Shown here piece after piece: positions 52,749 to 61,978 of a stretch of 64,000 nt of DNA (the first letter of the stretch is position 1; every line of letters starts with the position of its first letter). Below the pieces are notes generated by a model. That model ran no database searches, was not told where the DNA came from, and saw only the letters and a list, made by a program, of their open reading frames with translations. The stretch comes from Sphingobacterium puteale (GTDB lineage: Bacteria; Bacteroidota; Bacteroidia; Sphingobacteriales; Sphingobacteriaceae), in the NCBI RefSeq assembly GCF_003627955.1, contig NZ_RBWS01000005.1, positions 1 to 64,000 on the forward strand, written 5' to 3'. The position numbers and the translations under genes were made by a program.

Positions 52749-54152
52749 TTATTTCACTACATTTTTTGATTTATTATCAATCGATTGCGTTAAATTGATC
52801 AGATAACCATTTATCACTGCATATTGTACCTCCTTTTCGGATCCAATAAAAAAATCAGCACTACCACCTAACCGAAGACAGCTCTCAGCTTGGAAATTAG
52901 CACCACTCAATACTTGGATAGGAAAAGAATGCAACCTAGTCTGCGCTAAATTATCAGAAACCACAATTGCTCCATACCCCTGTTTCAATAGACTTTCTAC
53001 AAATGATGAAGTTAAATCCGCCAGTGAAAATATCCGCTCCGAATACAATTTTGATGGAGTAAATTGGAGTCCTTCGACATCAATATCGGTATATCCGTAG
53101 AAATCCTGCAAATCGCCAATATCCTCAATCACACCTTCTACGTAATAGTCACCCGCGACAGTTTTTTCATTTTGTCGAATAGCCACATCTACCAACATCC
53201 TTTTACCATTTTTTTCGATGGATAAGTTTCGAATCAAAACATCATGAAGCTTTTCATCATTAAAAGGAATTGCGTTGTAATCTGCAATATCATGTACCAG
53301 ATAGGATCCCGACGCGATTTCCTGAAAGACGTGTAAAAGCGCAATGAAATTATATTTTCGAACTTCCAGTTTTTCAGGGTCACCAGCGTAGGCTCCTGAT
53401 TCAATCAGAATGGTACTGGCACCCCATTTTTGAAAATTGTCCCCGAAACCACGGGGGGTATGCTCATCATCATATTTCGCGACAGCATTCGGAATAAATT
53501 CCTGCAGTATCTTATTTATTCCCACGATTACCCGCATTGCATCTGCTCTAACCGTATTAACACTTCTCGCATAATCATATGCTGGGGCCAACAAGGAAAT
53601 TGTTACTGGGGTGGCGGTACCAGGGATATTATAGTAATTATTCTGATTATGGAGATTAAATGCAAAATCAGGTTTTAGTAACATCGCCTGCGCTTTCAGA
53701 AGAGCGCCTTCCACCGTTGCAACAGCACGTGCATCGCGATTCATATCCACATCCATCGCCGTTCTCCGCTGATAACGTTCTGCGCCATCGGGATTCAACA
53801 TCGGAATAAAATATAAAGTCAGTTTCTCCGCTATTTCCTTTCGAAAGTTATCAAAACCATCCGTCTCCCCATTAAAAAAATTAAACAGGTCAAACAGCGC
53901 CATTGTTGCCGTAGGCTCGTCCCCATGCATCTGCGACCATAACAAAATCTTTATGGGCCCTTGCCCATATTTCAACCTAAAAATCGAACGATCCTCTACT
54001 GACTGTCCAATCTCTTCAACAATAAATTGCTTACTGATCTCATTTCCTTGCAAAAGTGGCAAGATATCAGCATGATTAAATCGCCTATGCTGCAAAGCCT
54101 TTTCTTCATATAAAGAAAAGGCTTTGATAAAATCTTCTTTTACTAAATTCAT
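52749..54152 (-). CDS. M14-family zinc carboxypeptidase
   Basis: The 467-residue protein has an M14 peptidase domain over about residues 45-310. Zinc ligands are H and E in MHGDEPTATM (about 75-79), plus a His in AFNLHNQNNYY. DVDMNRDARAV is the N-R substrate-carboxylate site, and ILIESGAYAGDPE carries the catalytic Glu. A C-terminal domain of 150 residues follows. No signal peptide is apparent. M14 enzymes of this layout can remove C-terminal residues or cut gamma-D-Glu-DAP bonds of murein peptides. It starts 1 bp after the stop of the S66 carboxypeptidase gene, so the pair is translationally linked. Confidence 0.88.
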   Translation of the reverse strand: MNLVKEDFIKAFSLYEEKALQHRRFNHADILPLLQGNEISKQFIVEEIGQSVEDRSIFRLKYGQGPIKILLWSQMHGDEPTATMALFDLFNFFNGETDGFDNFRKEIAEKLTLYFIPMLNPDGAERYQRRTAMDVDMNRDARAVATVEGALLKAQAMLLKPDFAFNLHNQNNYYNIPGTATPVTISLLAPAYDYARSVNTVRADAMRVIVGINKILQEFIPNAVAKYDDEHTPRGFGDNFQKWGASTILIESGAYAGDPEKLEVRKYNFIALLHVFQEIASGSYLVHDIADYNAIPFNDEKLHDVLIRNLSIEKNGKRMLVDVAIRQNEKTVAGDYYVEGVIEDIGDLQDFYGYTDIDVEGLQFTPSKLYSERIFSLADLTSSFVESLLKQGYGAIVVSDNLAQTRLHSFPIQVLSGANFQAESCLRLGGSADFFIGSEKEVQYAVINGYLINLTQSIDNKSKNVVK

Positions 54153-54153
54153 C

Positions 54154-55209
54154 TTAATCTTTTAAGGCTCCCTCAAGTAAGGTGATCGTTCCCTGCGATG
54201 CATCCATTCTCACCTTTGCACCTACCGGAAGGATAAATTGCTCCGCAATATGTCCAATAATAGCTCCACTATAAGCAGGCACGTTCAAGGGCCTGATATA
54301 ATCATTGAATAGCTGATCCAATGTCACAGAGCCATAGCCTCCCGACGGCTTACAATTGGTACATTTCCCAAAAATAAAACCTTTGATCACCGCCAATATT
54401 CCTGCATTTTTCAACTGACAAAACATCCGGTCAACACGTTCCATATCTTCATCCACTTCCTCTATAAAAAGGATCTTATCCTTAAAATCGGGTAGATAGG
54501 CCGAACCACATAATCCGGTCAATACCGTCATATTTCCGCCAAGCAGTACGCCATCGACAGTACCGGGAGAAATTGTGGCTATCCGGTCTTTCGTCTGTAC
54601 AATATTATCCCCTTTTGATTTAGGGTTTTCAAATACCGCAGGTTTATTCGCTACAAATTGCGCATTAAATGCATCGGCAAGCTTCTTCGTCCATGTGCTT
54701 ATACCGACAGCACCATGGAAAGCAACAAGTCCGGTTTTCGCATACAAAGCCAGAATTAACGCCGTTATATCTGAATAGCCCAACAAAATTTTAGGATTTT
54801 GGGCGATCATCTTATAATCAAGTCTGTCCAGAAGACGGGAAGTTCCCGAGCCTCCCCTGACACAAACTATTGCTTTGACAGCCTTATCAGCAAACATATC
54901 ATGTATATCGGCGATACGCTCCTGATCTGTCCCCGCCAAATTACCATAACGGCTACGGATATGTTTCCCCTCTTTCACTTTAAACCCCAATGTTTCAAAG
55001 ATCTCGCGAGCGATAGTAATTGATTCCTCATCGTCCAATACACCTGCGGGAGTTATCAATCCAATCGTATCACCGAACTTTAGCTTCTTTGCCAGCAAAG
55101 TAGCTGGCTCTTTTAAGCCTGTCACGGTTTCTGTAGCGCGCCCAGCCCCTAACACCGGAATGGCCAATGCGCCCAAAGCAATTGATTTTATAAAAGCCCT
55201 TTTTTCCAT
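54154..55209 (-). CDS. S66-family LD-carboxypeptidase
   Basis: The 351-residue protein opens with an export leader (RAFIKSIALGALAIPVLGAG) and the S66 N-terminal motif LKFGDTIGLITPAG. The nucleophile Ser lies in CVRGGSGTSRLLDRLDY (about 121) and the Glu/His pair in LFIEEVDEDMERVDRM and GHIAEQFILPVGAKV. It removes the terminal D-Ala from murein tetrapeptides (YkfA/LdcA reaction). The leader suggests a periplasmic location. Its neighbours, an M14 carboxypeptidase, an NlpC/P60 endopeptidase and an epimerase, complete a murein-peptide breakdown set. Confidence 0.9.
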   Translation of the reverse strand: MEKRAFIKSIALGALAIPVLGAGRATETVTGLKEPATLLAKKLKFGDTIGLITPAGVLDDEESITIAREIFETLGFKVKEGKHIRSRYGNLAGTDQERIADIHDMFADKAVKAIVCVRGGSGTSRLLDRLDYKMIAQNPKILLGYSDITALILALYAKTGLVAFHGAVGISTWTKKLADAFNAQFVANKPAVFENPKSKGDNIVQTKDRIATISPGTVDGVLLGGNMTVLTGLCGSAYLPDFKDKILFIEEVDEDMERVDRMFCQLKNAGILAVIKGFIFGKCTNCKPSGGYGSVTLDQLFNDYIRPLNVPAYSGAIIGHIAEQFILPVGAKVRMDASQGTITLLEGALKD

Positions 55210-55219
55210 ATTAAGCTAA

Positions 55220-56557
55220 TTACCTATTGAACAACAGTCGCTCACCAGCGCCCTTTTCAATGATTTGTCCTTTCGAAAACGCAACTTTACCAGATACAAT
55301 GGTATGTTCGATGGTTGAACTAAAGGTATGGCCTTCAAATGGTGACCATCCGCATTTAGAAAGAATATTTGATTTTGAGACGGTATAGGGTTTATTCAAA
55401 TCTACGAGTACAAGATCCGCCCAATAACCTTCACGAATATAACCACGATCTTCTACCTGAAACAATGTTGCCGTATTATGTGCTGACTTTTGAACCAATT
55501 GTTCCAAGGTCATTTTACCTGATTTGACCATATCCAATAATGCTTGTAAAGCATGTTGAACCAAGGGGCCACCGCTAGGAGCTGATGCATATGGCTGTGT
55601 TTTTTCCTCGATTGTGTGTGGGGCATGATCTGTCGCTATGACATCAATATGTCCATCCAATACAGCTTTAAGAATATGATCACGATCATTGGCCGTCTTA
55701 ACAGCCGGATTCCACTTAATAAAATTTCCCTTTGTCGCGTAATCCTGATCAGAAAACCAAAGGTGATGGATACAGGCTTCCGCCGTAATTTTCTTGTCCT
55801 TTAATGGAATATCATTCCGAAATAGCTCAATCTCTTTTGCTGTTGATATGTGTAAAATATGTAATCTCGTATCATGCTTTTTGGCTAATTCCACAGCCTT
55901 GGATGAAGACAGGTAACAAGCCTCTTCAGAGCGGATCAAGGGATGCATTTCAATCTTCAATCCATCTTCACCATATTTTTCTTTGAATGTTGCCAGATTA
56001 GCCTTGATCGTTGCTTCGTCCTCACAGTGTGTCGCAATTAATGTCGGAGCGTTAGCAAAAATACCTTCTAAGGCCTTTTCATTATCGACCAACATATTGC
56101 CAGTGGACGATCCCATAAATACTTTTATACCGCAGACATTACGTGGATTGGTTTTCAGGACCTCTTCTAAATTATCGTTAGCGGCTCCCATAAAGAATGA
56201 ATAATTGGCTAATGCATTCTTTCCTGCAATATCATATTTATCCTGAAGCAGTTCTTGTGTCAAGGTATTGGGAACCGTGTTTGGCATCTCCATAAAGGAA
56301 GTTGTCCCACCTGCAACCGCAGCCCGACTTTCATGCCAGATATCCGCTTTATAGGTTAATCCGGGCTCTCTAAAATGAACCTGGTCATCAATCAGTCCCG
56401 GAAACAGATGTAGCCCCTCAGCATTGATTTCCTGATCCGCAGGATGGTTAATCTCCTGTGCGATCATTTCGATTCGACCATTGCTGATGTATACATCAGC
56501 AGCCTCAACTTTACCTTCGTTAACAAGTTGTGCAGATTTTATAAGAATAGATGACAT
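55220..56557 (-). CDS. pyrC: Dihydroorotase-like amidohydrolase with QxH metal motif
   Basis: The 445-residue protein (ATG at 56557; an upstream ATG at 56614 adds an unrelated stretch) has the cyclic amidohydrolase fold. A beta-sandwich flanks a TIM barrel with VHFREPGLTYKADI, the carboxylated Lys in CGIKVFMGSSTGNM, H in ATHCEDE, H in LHILHIST and D in IATDHAPH. The first metal motif reads D-D-Q-V-H-F-R, where most dihydroorotases have D-x-H-x-H-x-R, so the first His is Gln. I recall this variant in Bacteroidota dihydroorotases, so it may be a lineage trait. It would cyclise carbamoyl-aspartate to dihydroorotate in pyrimidine synthesis. It is first in an operon with the S66 and M14 genes (10-bp gap). 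Confidence 0.8.
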   Translation of the reverse strand: MSSILIKSAQLVNEGKVEAADVYISNGRIEMIAQEINHPADQEINAEGLHLFPGLIDDQVHFREPGLTYKADIWHESRAAVAGGTTSFMEMPNTVPNTLTQELLQDKYDIAGKNALANYSFFMGAANDNLEEVLKTNPRNVCGIKVFMGSSTGNMLVDNEKALEGIFANAPTLIATHCEDEATIKANLATFKEKYGEDGLKIEMHPLIRSEEACYLSSSKAVELAKKHDTRLHILHISTAKEIELFRNDIPLKDKKITAEACIHHLWFSDQDYATKGNFIKWNPAVKTANDRDHILKAVLDGHIDVIATDHAPHTIEEKTQPYASAPSGGPLVQHALQALLDMVKSGKMTLEQLVQKSAHNTATLFQVEDRGYIREGYWADLVLVDLNKPYTVSKSNILSKCGWSPFEGHTFSSTIEHTIVSGKVAFSKGQIIEKGAGERLLFNR

Positions 56558-56735
56558 GTTGATCTCTTTACTTTGGTATCTGTCAAAAGTAAAGATTTGT
56601 TGTCGTGATACCAAGTTATCTGTTCAAAAGAGTTGTCCTATTAAGGCGACAAAAAGCAGATAACATCCATCCTTATACCTATTGGATCATAACACATCGG
56701 CTTTTTCTAAAAAAAGCACAAAAATCCGGGCTGGA

Positions 56736-56760
56736 AACAAAAAAGAGGCCTAAGCCTCTT
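56736..56760 (-). terminator. Terminator after the response-regulator gene
   Basis: AAGAGGC (56743-56749) and GCCTCTT (56754-56760) form a 7-bp stem with a 4-nt loop. On the minus strand the stem is followed by TTTTTTGTTT. It directly adjoins the stop of the regulator gene and isolates it from the dihydroorotase operon. Confidence 0.7.
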
Positions 56761-56763
56761 CTT

Positions 56764-57459
56764 TTATTCTTTATCAAACTTGTAACCTACTCCTTTTACA
56801 GTGGTCACATAATCGTCGCCTATTTTTTCACGGAGCTTACGGATATGTACATCTATCGTACGGTTGGTGACAACCACTGAGTCCTCCCAGATACTTTTTA
56901 GGATCTGTTCTCTTGTGAAAACTTTATTGGGTTTGGATGCCAACAGGTAGAGTAATTCAAACTCCTTTTTGGCAAGCACAATCTTTTGCTCTCCTTTGTA
57001 GACTAGGAAGGAATCTCTGTCTATCACCAGATCCGCGATCTCGATTTTGTCCTGTACAGAAGAATCAGACTCCTCCGACGCATTTCTTCTTAATATCGCA
57101 TTGATGCGGCTCATCAGCGCTCGGGGCTTAATTGGCTTGGCAATATAATCATCCGCTCCAACATGAAATCCGGCAATTTCCGAATATTCTTCACTTCTGG
57201 CAGTCAAAAATACCATAAAGGTATTTTTGAATTCAGGCATCGCGCGCATGATGCGACAAGCTTCAATACCGTCCATCTTGGGCATCATCACATCGAGGAT
57301 GATCAGATCCGGGTTTACTTGTTTGGCAACTTGTATTGCCTCTTCTCCATTGTGCGCTGTAGAGACCTGATAACCTTCACGATTTAAGTTGAATGCAATT
57401 AAATCTAAGATATCCTTTTCGTCATCAACAATTAAAATCTTTTGTTTCGAAGAACTCAT
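56764..57459 (-). CDS. OmpR/PhoB-family response regulator, orphan
   Basis: Starting at the ATG at 57459 the 231-residue protein has a receiver domain (KILIVDDEKDILDL, phosphoacceptor Asp in LIILDVMMPKMDG, the Thr switch in FLTARSEE, Lys in YIAKPIKP) and a winged-helix DNA-binding domain (LAKKEFELLYLLASKPNKVFTREQIL, NRTIDVHIRKLREKIG). It is a two-component output regulator, but no histidine kinase gene is adjacent on either side. The ATG at 57501 would add a hydrophobic, Phe-rich stretch not seen in the family. A terminator follows the stop. Confidence 0.9.
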   Translation of the reverse strand: MSSSKQKILIVDDEKDILDLIAFNLNREGYQVSTAHNGEEAIQVAKQVNPDLIILDVMMPKMDGIEACRIMRAMPEFKNTFMVFLTARSEEYSEIAGFHVGADDYIAKPIKPRALMSRINAILRRNASEESDSSVQDKIEIADLVIDRDSFLVYKGEQKIVLAKKEFELLYLLASKPNKVFTREQILKSIWEDSVVVTNRTIDVHIRKLREKIGDDYVTTVKGVGYKFDKE

Positions 57460-57561
57460 TTGTCTTATTTTTTTGCTAAAATATGAACAAAATGATAACA
57501 ATCGGTTAATCTAATGTTACCAAATCATTAAGTAATATTTCAATTAACAATAACACATTGA

Positions 57562-58659
57562 TTACTTAATTGTTTTCTTCAGAAAATCTGCCAGCTCTTC
57601 GCCACGCAAGTTCTTTGCAACGATAATACCGTTCGGATCGAGGATATAGGATGTTGGCAAAGCCTTGACACGATAGTCTATTACAACCGGTGAAGTCCAA
57701 GCTTTCAAGTCAGACACATGGGTCCAAGTAAGTTTATCGTCTGCAATAGCCCGCATCCACGAACCGGGATTGTCGTCAAATGAAACAGATAGAATATCGA
57801 AACCTTTGGTATGATAAGCATTATACAACTTGACGAGGTTCGGATTTTCCTGACGGCAGGGCATACACCAAGAGGCCCAAAAGTCCACTAAAGTATATTT
57901 CCCTTTGAAACTGGACAGCTTTACTTCCTTGTTAGTAGGTGTAAAAGATGTAAGTTCCGGTGCCGGTTGACCAATAGCCATTTTCTTCAGTTTTTGGGTT
58001 TCTTCCTTAAACTGCGTCACATATCTATTTTCCGTAAATTCATTTTTAATTTTATCTGCATAAGCAATTATTTCTGCCTCTGCTACTTCAGGATCCAGTG
58101 TTGAGATGGCGTAAAATCCAGCTAGATCATTATGCTTACTGGAAAAATCAACCGCCTTGCTGGTATAGTTACGAAGTTCATTCGCAAATTTGGCTTTATA
58201 TTCTGCACGAAGTTTTTCTATTTCGTCAGCAGTCGAATTCGCTGTTAATTTGGAAAAGACACCCTGAAGAGAATCTTGCACATAATCGCGATGGTTCCGT
58301 TCCTTAGCAAATGGCTGTATTGTTTTCGACAATTCAGATCCTTCAACAAGATAATCATTGACGTCCTTATGCAAATCGGCTTTAAATGAAATTGTCTCAC
58401 CCGGAGAAGCGATAAGATCATAACGATTTTTACCGACGCGTAACGACAACAGCCTAGATTGACTCGCTTGACGCACAAACTGAAATTTGTTATTATCGCC
58501 AAAAAACATAGAATCCAGCTTGGTATCCCCTTCGTACAAGGAGATAACTTTTATATTACCGGGGTTTTCTATATTTCCTTCGATGGTAAACTGCTCTTTA
58601 TTCTGGCAACCAAACATCAATCCAACCACTCCAGCTACTAAAAAAACTGCCTTTTTCAT
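57562..58659 (-). CDS. TlpA-family thioredoxin lipoprotein (DUF4369 type)
   Basis: The 365-residue protein starts with a lipoprotein signal (LVAGVVGLMFGCQNK, Cys about 18), then a DUF4369 beta domain (FTIEGNIENPGNIKVISLYEG, about 25-125), a helical linker, and a C-terminal thioredoxin domain with the redox motif W-C-M-P-C (FWASWCMPCRQENPNL) and the cis-Pro in ALPTSYILDPNG. It is a membrane-anchored thiol reductase in the periplasm, as in many Bacteroidota. It is a single gene upstream of the response regulator, with no regulatory element strong enough to name. Confidence 0.9.
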   Translation of the reverse strand: MKKAVFLVAGVVGLMFGCQNKEQFTIEGNIENPGNIKVISLYEGDTKLDSMFFGDNNKFQFVRQASQSRLLSLRVGKNRYDLIASPGETISFKADLHKDVNDYLVEGSELSKTIQPFAKERNHRDYVQDSLQGVFSKLTANSTADEIEKLRAEYKAKFANELRNYTSKAVDFSSKHNDLAGFYAISTLDPEVAEAEIIAYADKIKNEFTENRYVTQFKEETQKLKKMAIGQPAPELTSFTPTNKEVKLSSFKGKYTLVDFWASWCMPCRQENPNLVKLYNAYHTKGFDILSVSFDDNPGSWMRAIADDKLTWTHVSDLKAWTSPVVIDYRVKALPTSYILDPNGIIVAKNLRGEELADFLKKTIK

Positions 58660-58862
58660 CTATATATCGTTTTGTAAGCGCTTCAAGTCCATCCATAACT
58701 GGATGTTAATAGCACTCGGTTTCCTTTTTTTATTGTAGAAACTATCCTATTTATTGCTTTCCACCCTTGTTATTATTCATTCATAAATTGCTCTTCAGTC
58801 AAATTTACGAGCTCGTTACACCCGGTTTGGATAATTAGGATAGTTTCATAGCATAGAATTTT

Positions 58863-58917
58863 CGGAGAGACTTCCGATAAACTTGAAACTTATTCAAATA
58901 AGTATCCTAAGTCTCCG
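58863..58917. terminator. Composite hairpin after the alaS gene
   Basis: Outer arms CGGAGAGACTT (58863-58873) and AAGTCTCCG (58909-58917) pair with a 2-nt bulge, and an inner hairpin ACTTATT/AATAAGT (58888-58894 with 58897-58903) stands inside. It lies 17 bp beyond the alaS stop. T-rich sequence after it is short in both directions, so it may be a terminator or an mRNA 3'-end stabilising structure. Confidence 0.45.
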
Positions 58918-58933
58918 ATTTAAATACGCAAAT

Positions 58934-61549
58934 TTAACTTAAAAATTCCTTCGCACGTTCAATCGCGGTTTTTAATCCCGCAGAATTTTTACCTCCCGCT
59001 GTCGCAAAGAAAGGTTGCCCGCCACCGCCGCCTTGGATATCTTTTGCCAGATCACGGACGATATTGCTTGCATTCAAACCTTTTTCTTTTGCTAAATCAT
59101 CTGAAATAACAACAGTTAAACTTGGTTTCCCGTCGAATTCTGCTCCTATAACCAAAAACAAATTATTGACAGCTCCCTTTACAGCATAGGCTAAGGTTTT
59201 AACCGCTTCTGCATTAGGGAGATCAACCAGAGTCGATAAAAAGTTGACATCACCAACCTGCTCTATCTTTGCTTCCAGATCCGATTTCAACGCCAAAGAT
59301 TTCTCGGTAATACTTTTCTCAATTTCCTTTTTCAGTGCACCATTTTCGTCGATGATCTTACCCAAGGCTGATACAAAGTCCTTTGGATTGTTCATGAGTT
59401 CTTTTAAATGATGTACCAATTCAAAATGCTCACGAATTACCGCAGCTGAACGCGTCCCCGTAATCGCTTCAATACGACGTACTCCCGCAGCAACAGCCGA
59501 TTCAGAAACAATCTTAAAGAATCCGATCTGCCCCGTTGCTTTCACATGGGTTCCCCCGCATAACTCTTTGGAGAATTGGTCTTCAAAAGTAATCACACGA
59601 ACAAAATCACCGTATTTCTCACCAAACAAAGCTGTTACACCTGAATCCAAAGCCTGTTGGTAAGGTACATTCCGTTCTTCTTTCAACGGGATATTCTCAC
59701 GAATTTTAGCATTTACGATATCCTCTACCTGTTTGATCTCATCCTCACTCATCTTTGCAAAATGAGAAATATCAAAACGTAGGATATCCGCATTGACCAA
59801 TGAACCTTTTTGATTTACATGTGTACCTAATACCTGTTTTAGTGCAGCATGCAATAGATGGGTTGCGGAGTGATTATTCTCCGTATCCAATCTTTTGGTG
59901 CTGTCAACCTCGGCGATAAAGGTTCCGTTAAGATCCAATGGCAACTTATTGGTAAAATGGACGAAGATTCCATTTTCCTTTTTTGTATCCGTAATGTAGA
60001 TCTTTTCGCCCGTTTCCTCCGAAATCAATTCACCGGAGTCGCCTACCTGACCTCCTCCTTCTGCATAAAATGGACTGACAGAAAGTACCAGTTGGTATTG
60101 TTCTTTATTTTTTGCGACAACTTTACGGTATTTTACGACTTCTGTCTTTGCTGTCAATGTATCATAGCCTACAAATTCGAAGCCCTCATCATCATTAACG
60201 ATAACCCAGTCACCAGTATCTATCGCTGTTGCCGCCCGCGAGCGATCTTTTTGAATCTGAAGTGCCTGTTTAAAACCATCCATATCAACAGACAATCCTT
60301 TCTCCCGCGCTAATAATTCAGTTAGATCAATTGGAAAACCGTAAGTATCGTATAATTCGAACGCAAAGTCACCATTAATAAGTGTATGATCTTCCACGTA
60401 ATTTTCAAAACGTTGTACACCAGTGGACAAGGTTCTTAAAAATGAAACCTCTTCCTCCAAGATTACTTTCTGCACGAAATCCTGCTGTTGGATCAATTCA
60501 TCAAATACACCGCTGAATTGTACTGCCAGTACCGGAACAAGCTCATGAATAAATGGCGTTTTAAATCCCAAAAACGTATAAGCATAACGTACAGCACGGC
60601 GTAAAATACGTCGGATTACGTAGCCTGCTTTGTTATTAGAGGGCAATTGTCCATCCGCTATCGCAAAACTAACGGCACGAATATGATCAGATACCACGCG
60701 CATTGCGATATCACTCTTTTCGTCTAAGCCATATTTTATCCCTGACTTGGCAGCGATAAAATCAATGGTCGGCGTAAAGACATCTGTATCATAATTTGAG
60801 GTTTTGCCTTGAATACATCTGACAAGACGCTCAAAGCCCATCCCTGTATCCACATGTTTCGCGGGTAAAGTTTGAAGTGAACCATCTTTCAAGCGGTTGA
60901 ATTGCATAAAGACCAAATTCCAGATTTCGATCACCTGTGGATGGTCTGCATTGACAAGGCTTTGCCCTGAAACCTGTGCCCGTTCTTCCTTGCTACGCAT
61001 ATCAAAATGGATTTCAGAACAAGGTCCACAAGGACCGGTCTCTCCCATTTCCCAGAAATTGTCCTTTTTGTTGCCAAGCAAGATACGATCTTCGGCTATC
61101 CACTGCTTCCAGAAATCGAATGCTTCCATGTCTCTGTTCAAACCTTCAGTTGCATCGCCTTCAAAAATAGTCACATATAAACGATCTTTGTCGAGCTTAT
61201 AGACTTCGGTCAATAGCTCCCAGGCCCAAGCAATAGCTTCCTTCTTAAAGTAATCGCCAAAGCTCCAGTTTCCTAACATCTCGAATAAGGTATGGTGGTA
61301 AGTATCTATACCAACTTCCTCTAAATCATTATGCTTACCTGAAACACGCAAACAGCGCTGCGTATCAGCAACACGCGGAAATTTAATCGGTGCTTCTCCC
61401 AAGAATAAATCCTTGAACTGGTTCATCCCTGCATTGGTAAACATCAATGTCGGATCATTTTTTACAACTACTGGTGCTGAAGGTACTATCTGATGCCCCT
61501 TGCTTTTAAAAAAGTCTAAAAAGGCTTGACGAATTTCTCTACTTGTCAT
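58934..61549 (-). CDS. alaS: Alanine-tRNA ligase
   Basis: The 871-residue enzyme shows the class II aminoacyl-tRNA synthetase core at its N-terminus (FTNAGMNQFKDLFLG, FEMLGNWSFGDYFKKEAI, GNKKDNFWEMGETGPCGPCSEIHFD). The editing domain carries the metal motifs HSATHLLHAAL and CGGTHVKATGQIGFF. A C-terminal oligomerisation domain has GGGGGQPFFATAGGKN. It charges tRNA-Ala and clears mischarged Ser/Gly. It is monocistronic, with a promoter match 20-55 bp before the ATG. Confidence 0.97.
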   Translation of the reverse strand: MTSREIRQAFLDFFKSKGHQIVPSAPVVVKNDPTLMFTNAGMNQFKDLFLGEAPIKFPRVADTQRCLRVSGKHNDLEEVGIDTYHHTLFEMLGNWSFGDYFKKEAIAWAWELLTEVYKLDKDRLYVTIFEGDATEGLNRDMEAFDFWKQWIAEDRILLGNKKDNFWEMGETGPCGPCSEIHFDMRSKEERAQVSGQSLVNADHPQVIEIWNLVFMQFNRLKDGSLQTLPAKHVDTGMGFERLVRCIQGKTSNYDTDVFTPTIDFIAAKSGIKYGLDEKSDIAMRVVSDHIRAVSFAIADGQLPSNNKAGYVIRRILRRAVRYAYTFLGFKTPFIHELVPVLAVQFSGVFDELIQQQDFVQKVILEEEVSFLRTLSTGVQRFENYVEDHTLINGDFAFELYDTYGFPIDLTELLAREKGLSVDMDGFKQALQIQKDRSRAATAIDTGDWVIVNDDEGFEFVGYDTLTAKTEVVKYRKVVAKNKEQYQLVLSVSPFYAEGGGQVGDSGELISEETGEKIYITDTKKENGIFVHFTNKLPLDLNGTFIAEVDSTKRLDTENNHSATHLLHAALKQVLGTHVNQKGSLVNADILRFDISHFAKMSEDEIKQVEDIVNAKIRENIPLKEERNVPYQQALDSGVTALFGEKYGDFVRVITFEDQFSKELCGGTHVKATGQIGFFKIVSESAVAAGVRRIEAITGTRSAAVIREHFELVHHLKELMNNPKDFVSALGKIIDENGALKKEIEKSITEKSLALKSDLEAKIEQVGDVNFLSTLVDLPNAEAVKTLAYAVKGAVNNLFLVIGAEFDGKPSLTVVISDDLAKEKGLNASNIVRDLAKDIQGGGGGQPFFATAGGKNSAGLKTAIERAKEFLS

Positions 61550-61570
61550 TTAATTATCTAAAAATATGTG

Positions 61571-61602
61571 CAAACTTACTCAAAATTGGTCTGTTATGCA
61601 AT
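61571..61602 (-). promoter_or_regulatory. -33/-7 promoter for alaS
   Basis: On the minus strand ATTG (61602-61599), a 20-bp spacer and TAAGTTTG (61578-61571) match the Bacteroidota consensus, with an exact -7 box. Transcription would start about 15 nt before the ATG at 61549. Confidence 0.55.
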
Positions 61603-61837
61603 GTAGAATACCAGATAATAACCTCGATTCAACGATTTTAACAGCCTATCTTCTGCATAGAAAATTGACTTTTCTAACAAAAAGATCAGGACTTAAGATT
61701 CAGGCGGACAGGGTTATTCTATTTTCAAGATGACGGTAATCATCATTATACATTAAATACATCATTTTAAAAGCATTAAATGTTATCCAACTTTGTATCA
61801 TCATAATTAGTTCCAATACGTTTAACAATAAAAACAT

Positions 61838-61868
61838 TTTGACTGATACCCATCCACAATTGCATTTG
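61838..61868 (+). promoter_or_regulatory. -33/-7 promoter for the universal-stress-protein pair
   Basis: TTTG (61838-61841), a 19-bp spacer and TGCATTTG (61861-61868) match the consensus except for one base in the -7 box. An exact TACATTTG lies at 61875-61882 but without a -33 box at the right distance. The leader would be about 100 nt. Confidence 0.45.
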
Positions 61869-61978
61869 TTTTATTACATTTGATAGGGATAAGGGGCCTC
61901 AACAACGATTCTTTTGAATAGTTACCCTATACCGAAATAGAAATTTAAGATAAGATAGCGCAGATAAAATTCCTTCCA

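Larger units (their letters stand above)
61550..61978. other. Divergent intergenic region between alaS and usp genes
   Basis: The 429-bp region carries two opposed promoters: that of alaS at 61571-61602 on the minus strand and that of the stress-protein genes at 61838-61868 on the + strand. No ORF or structured RNA is recognised in between. Confidence 0.5.
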
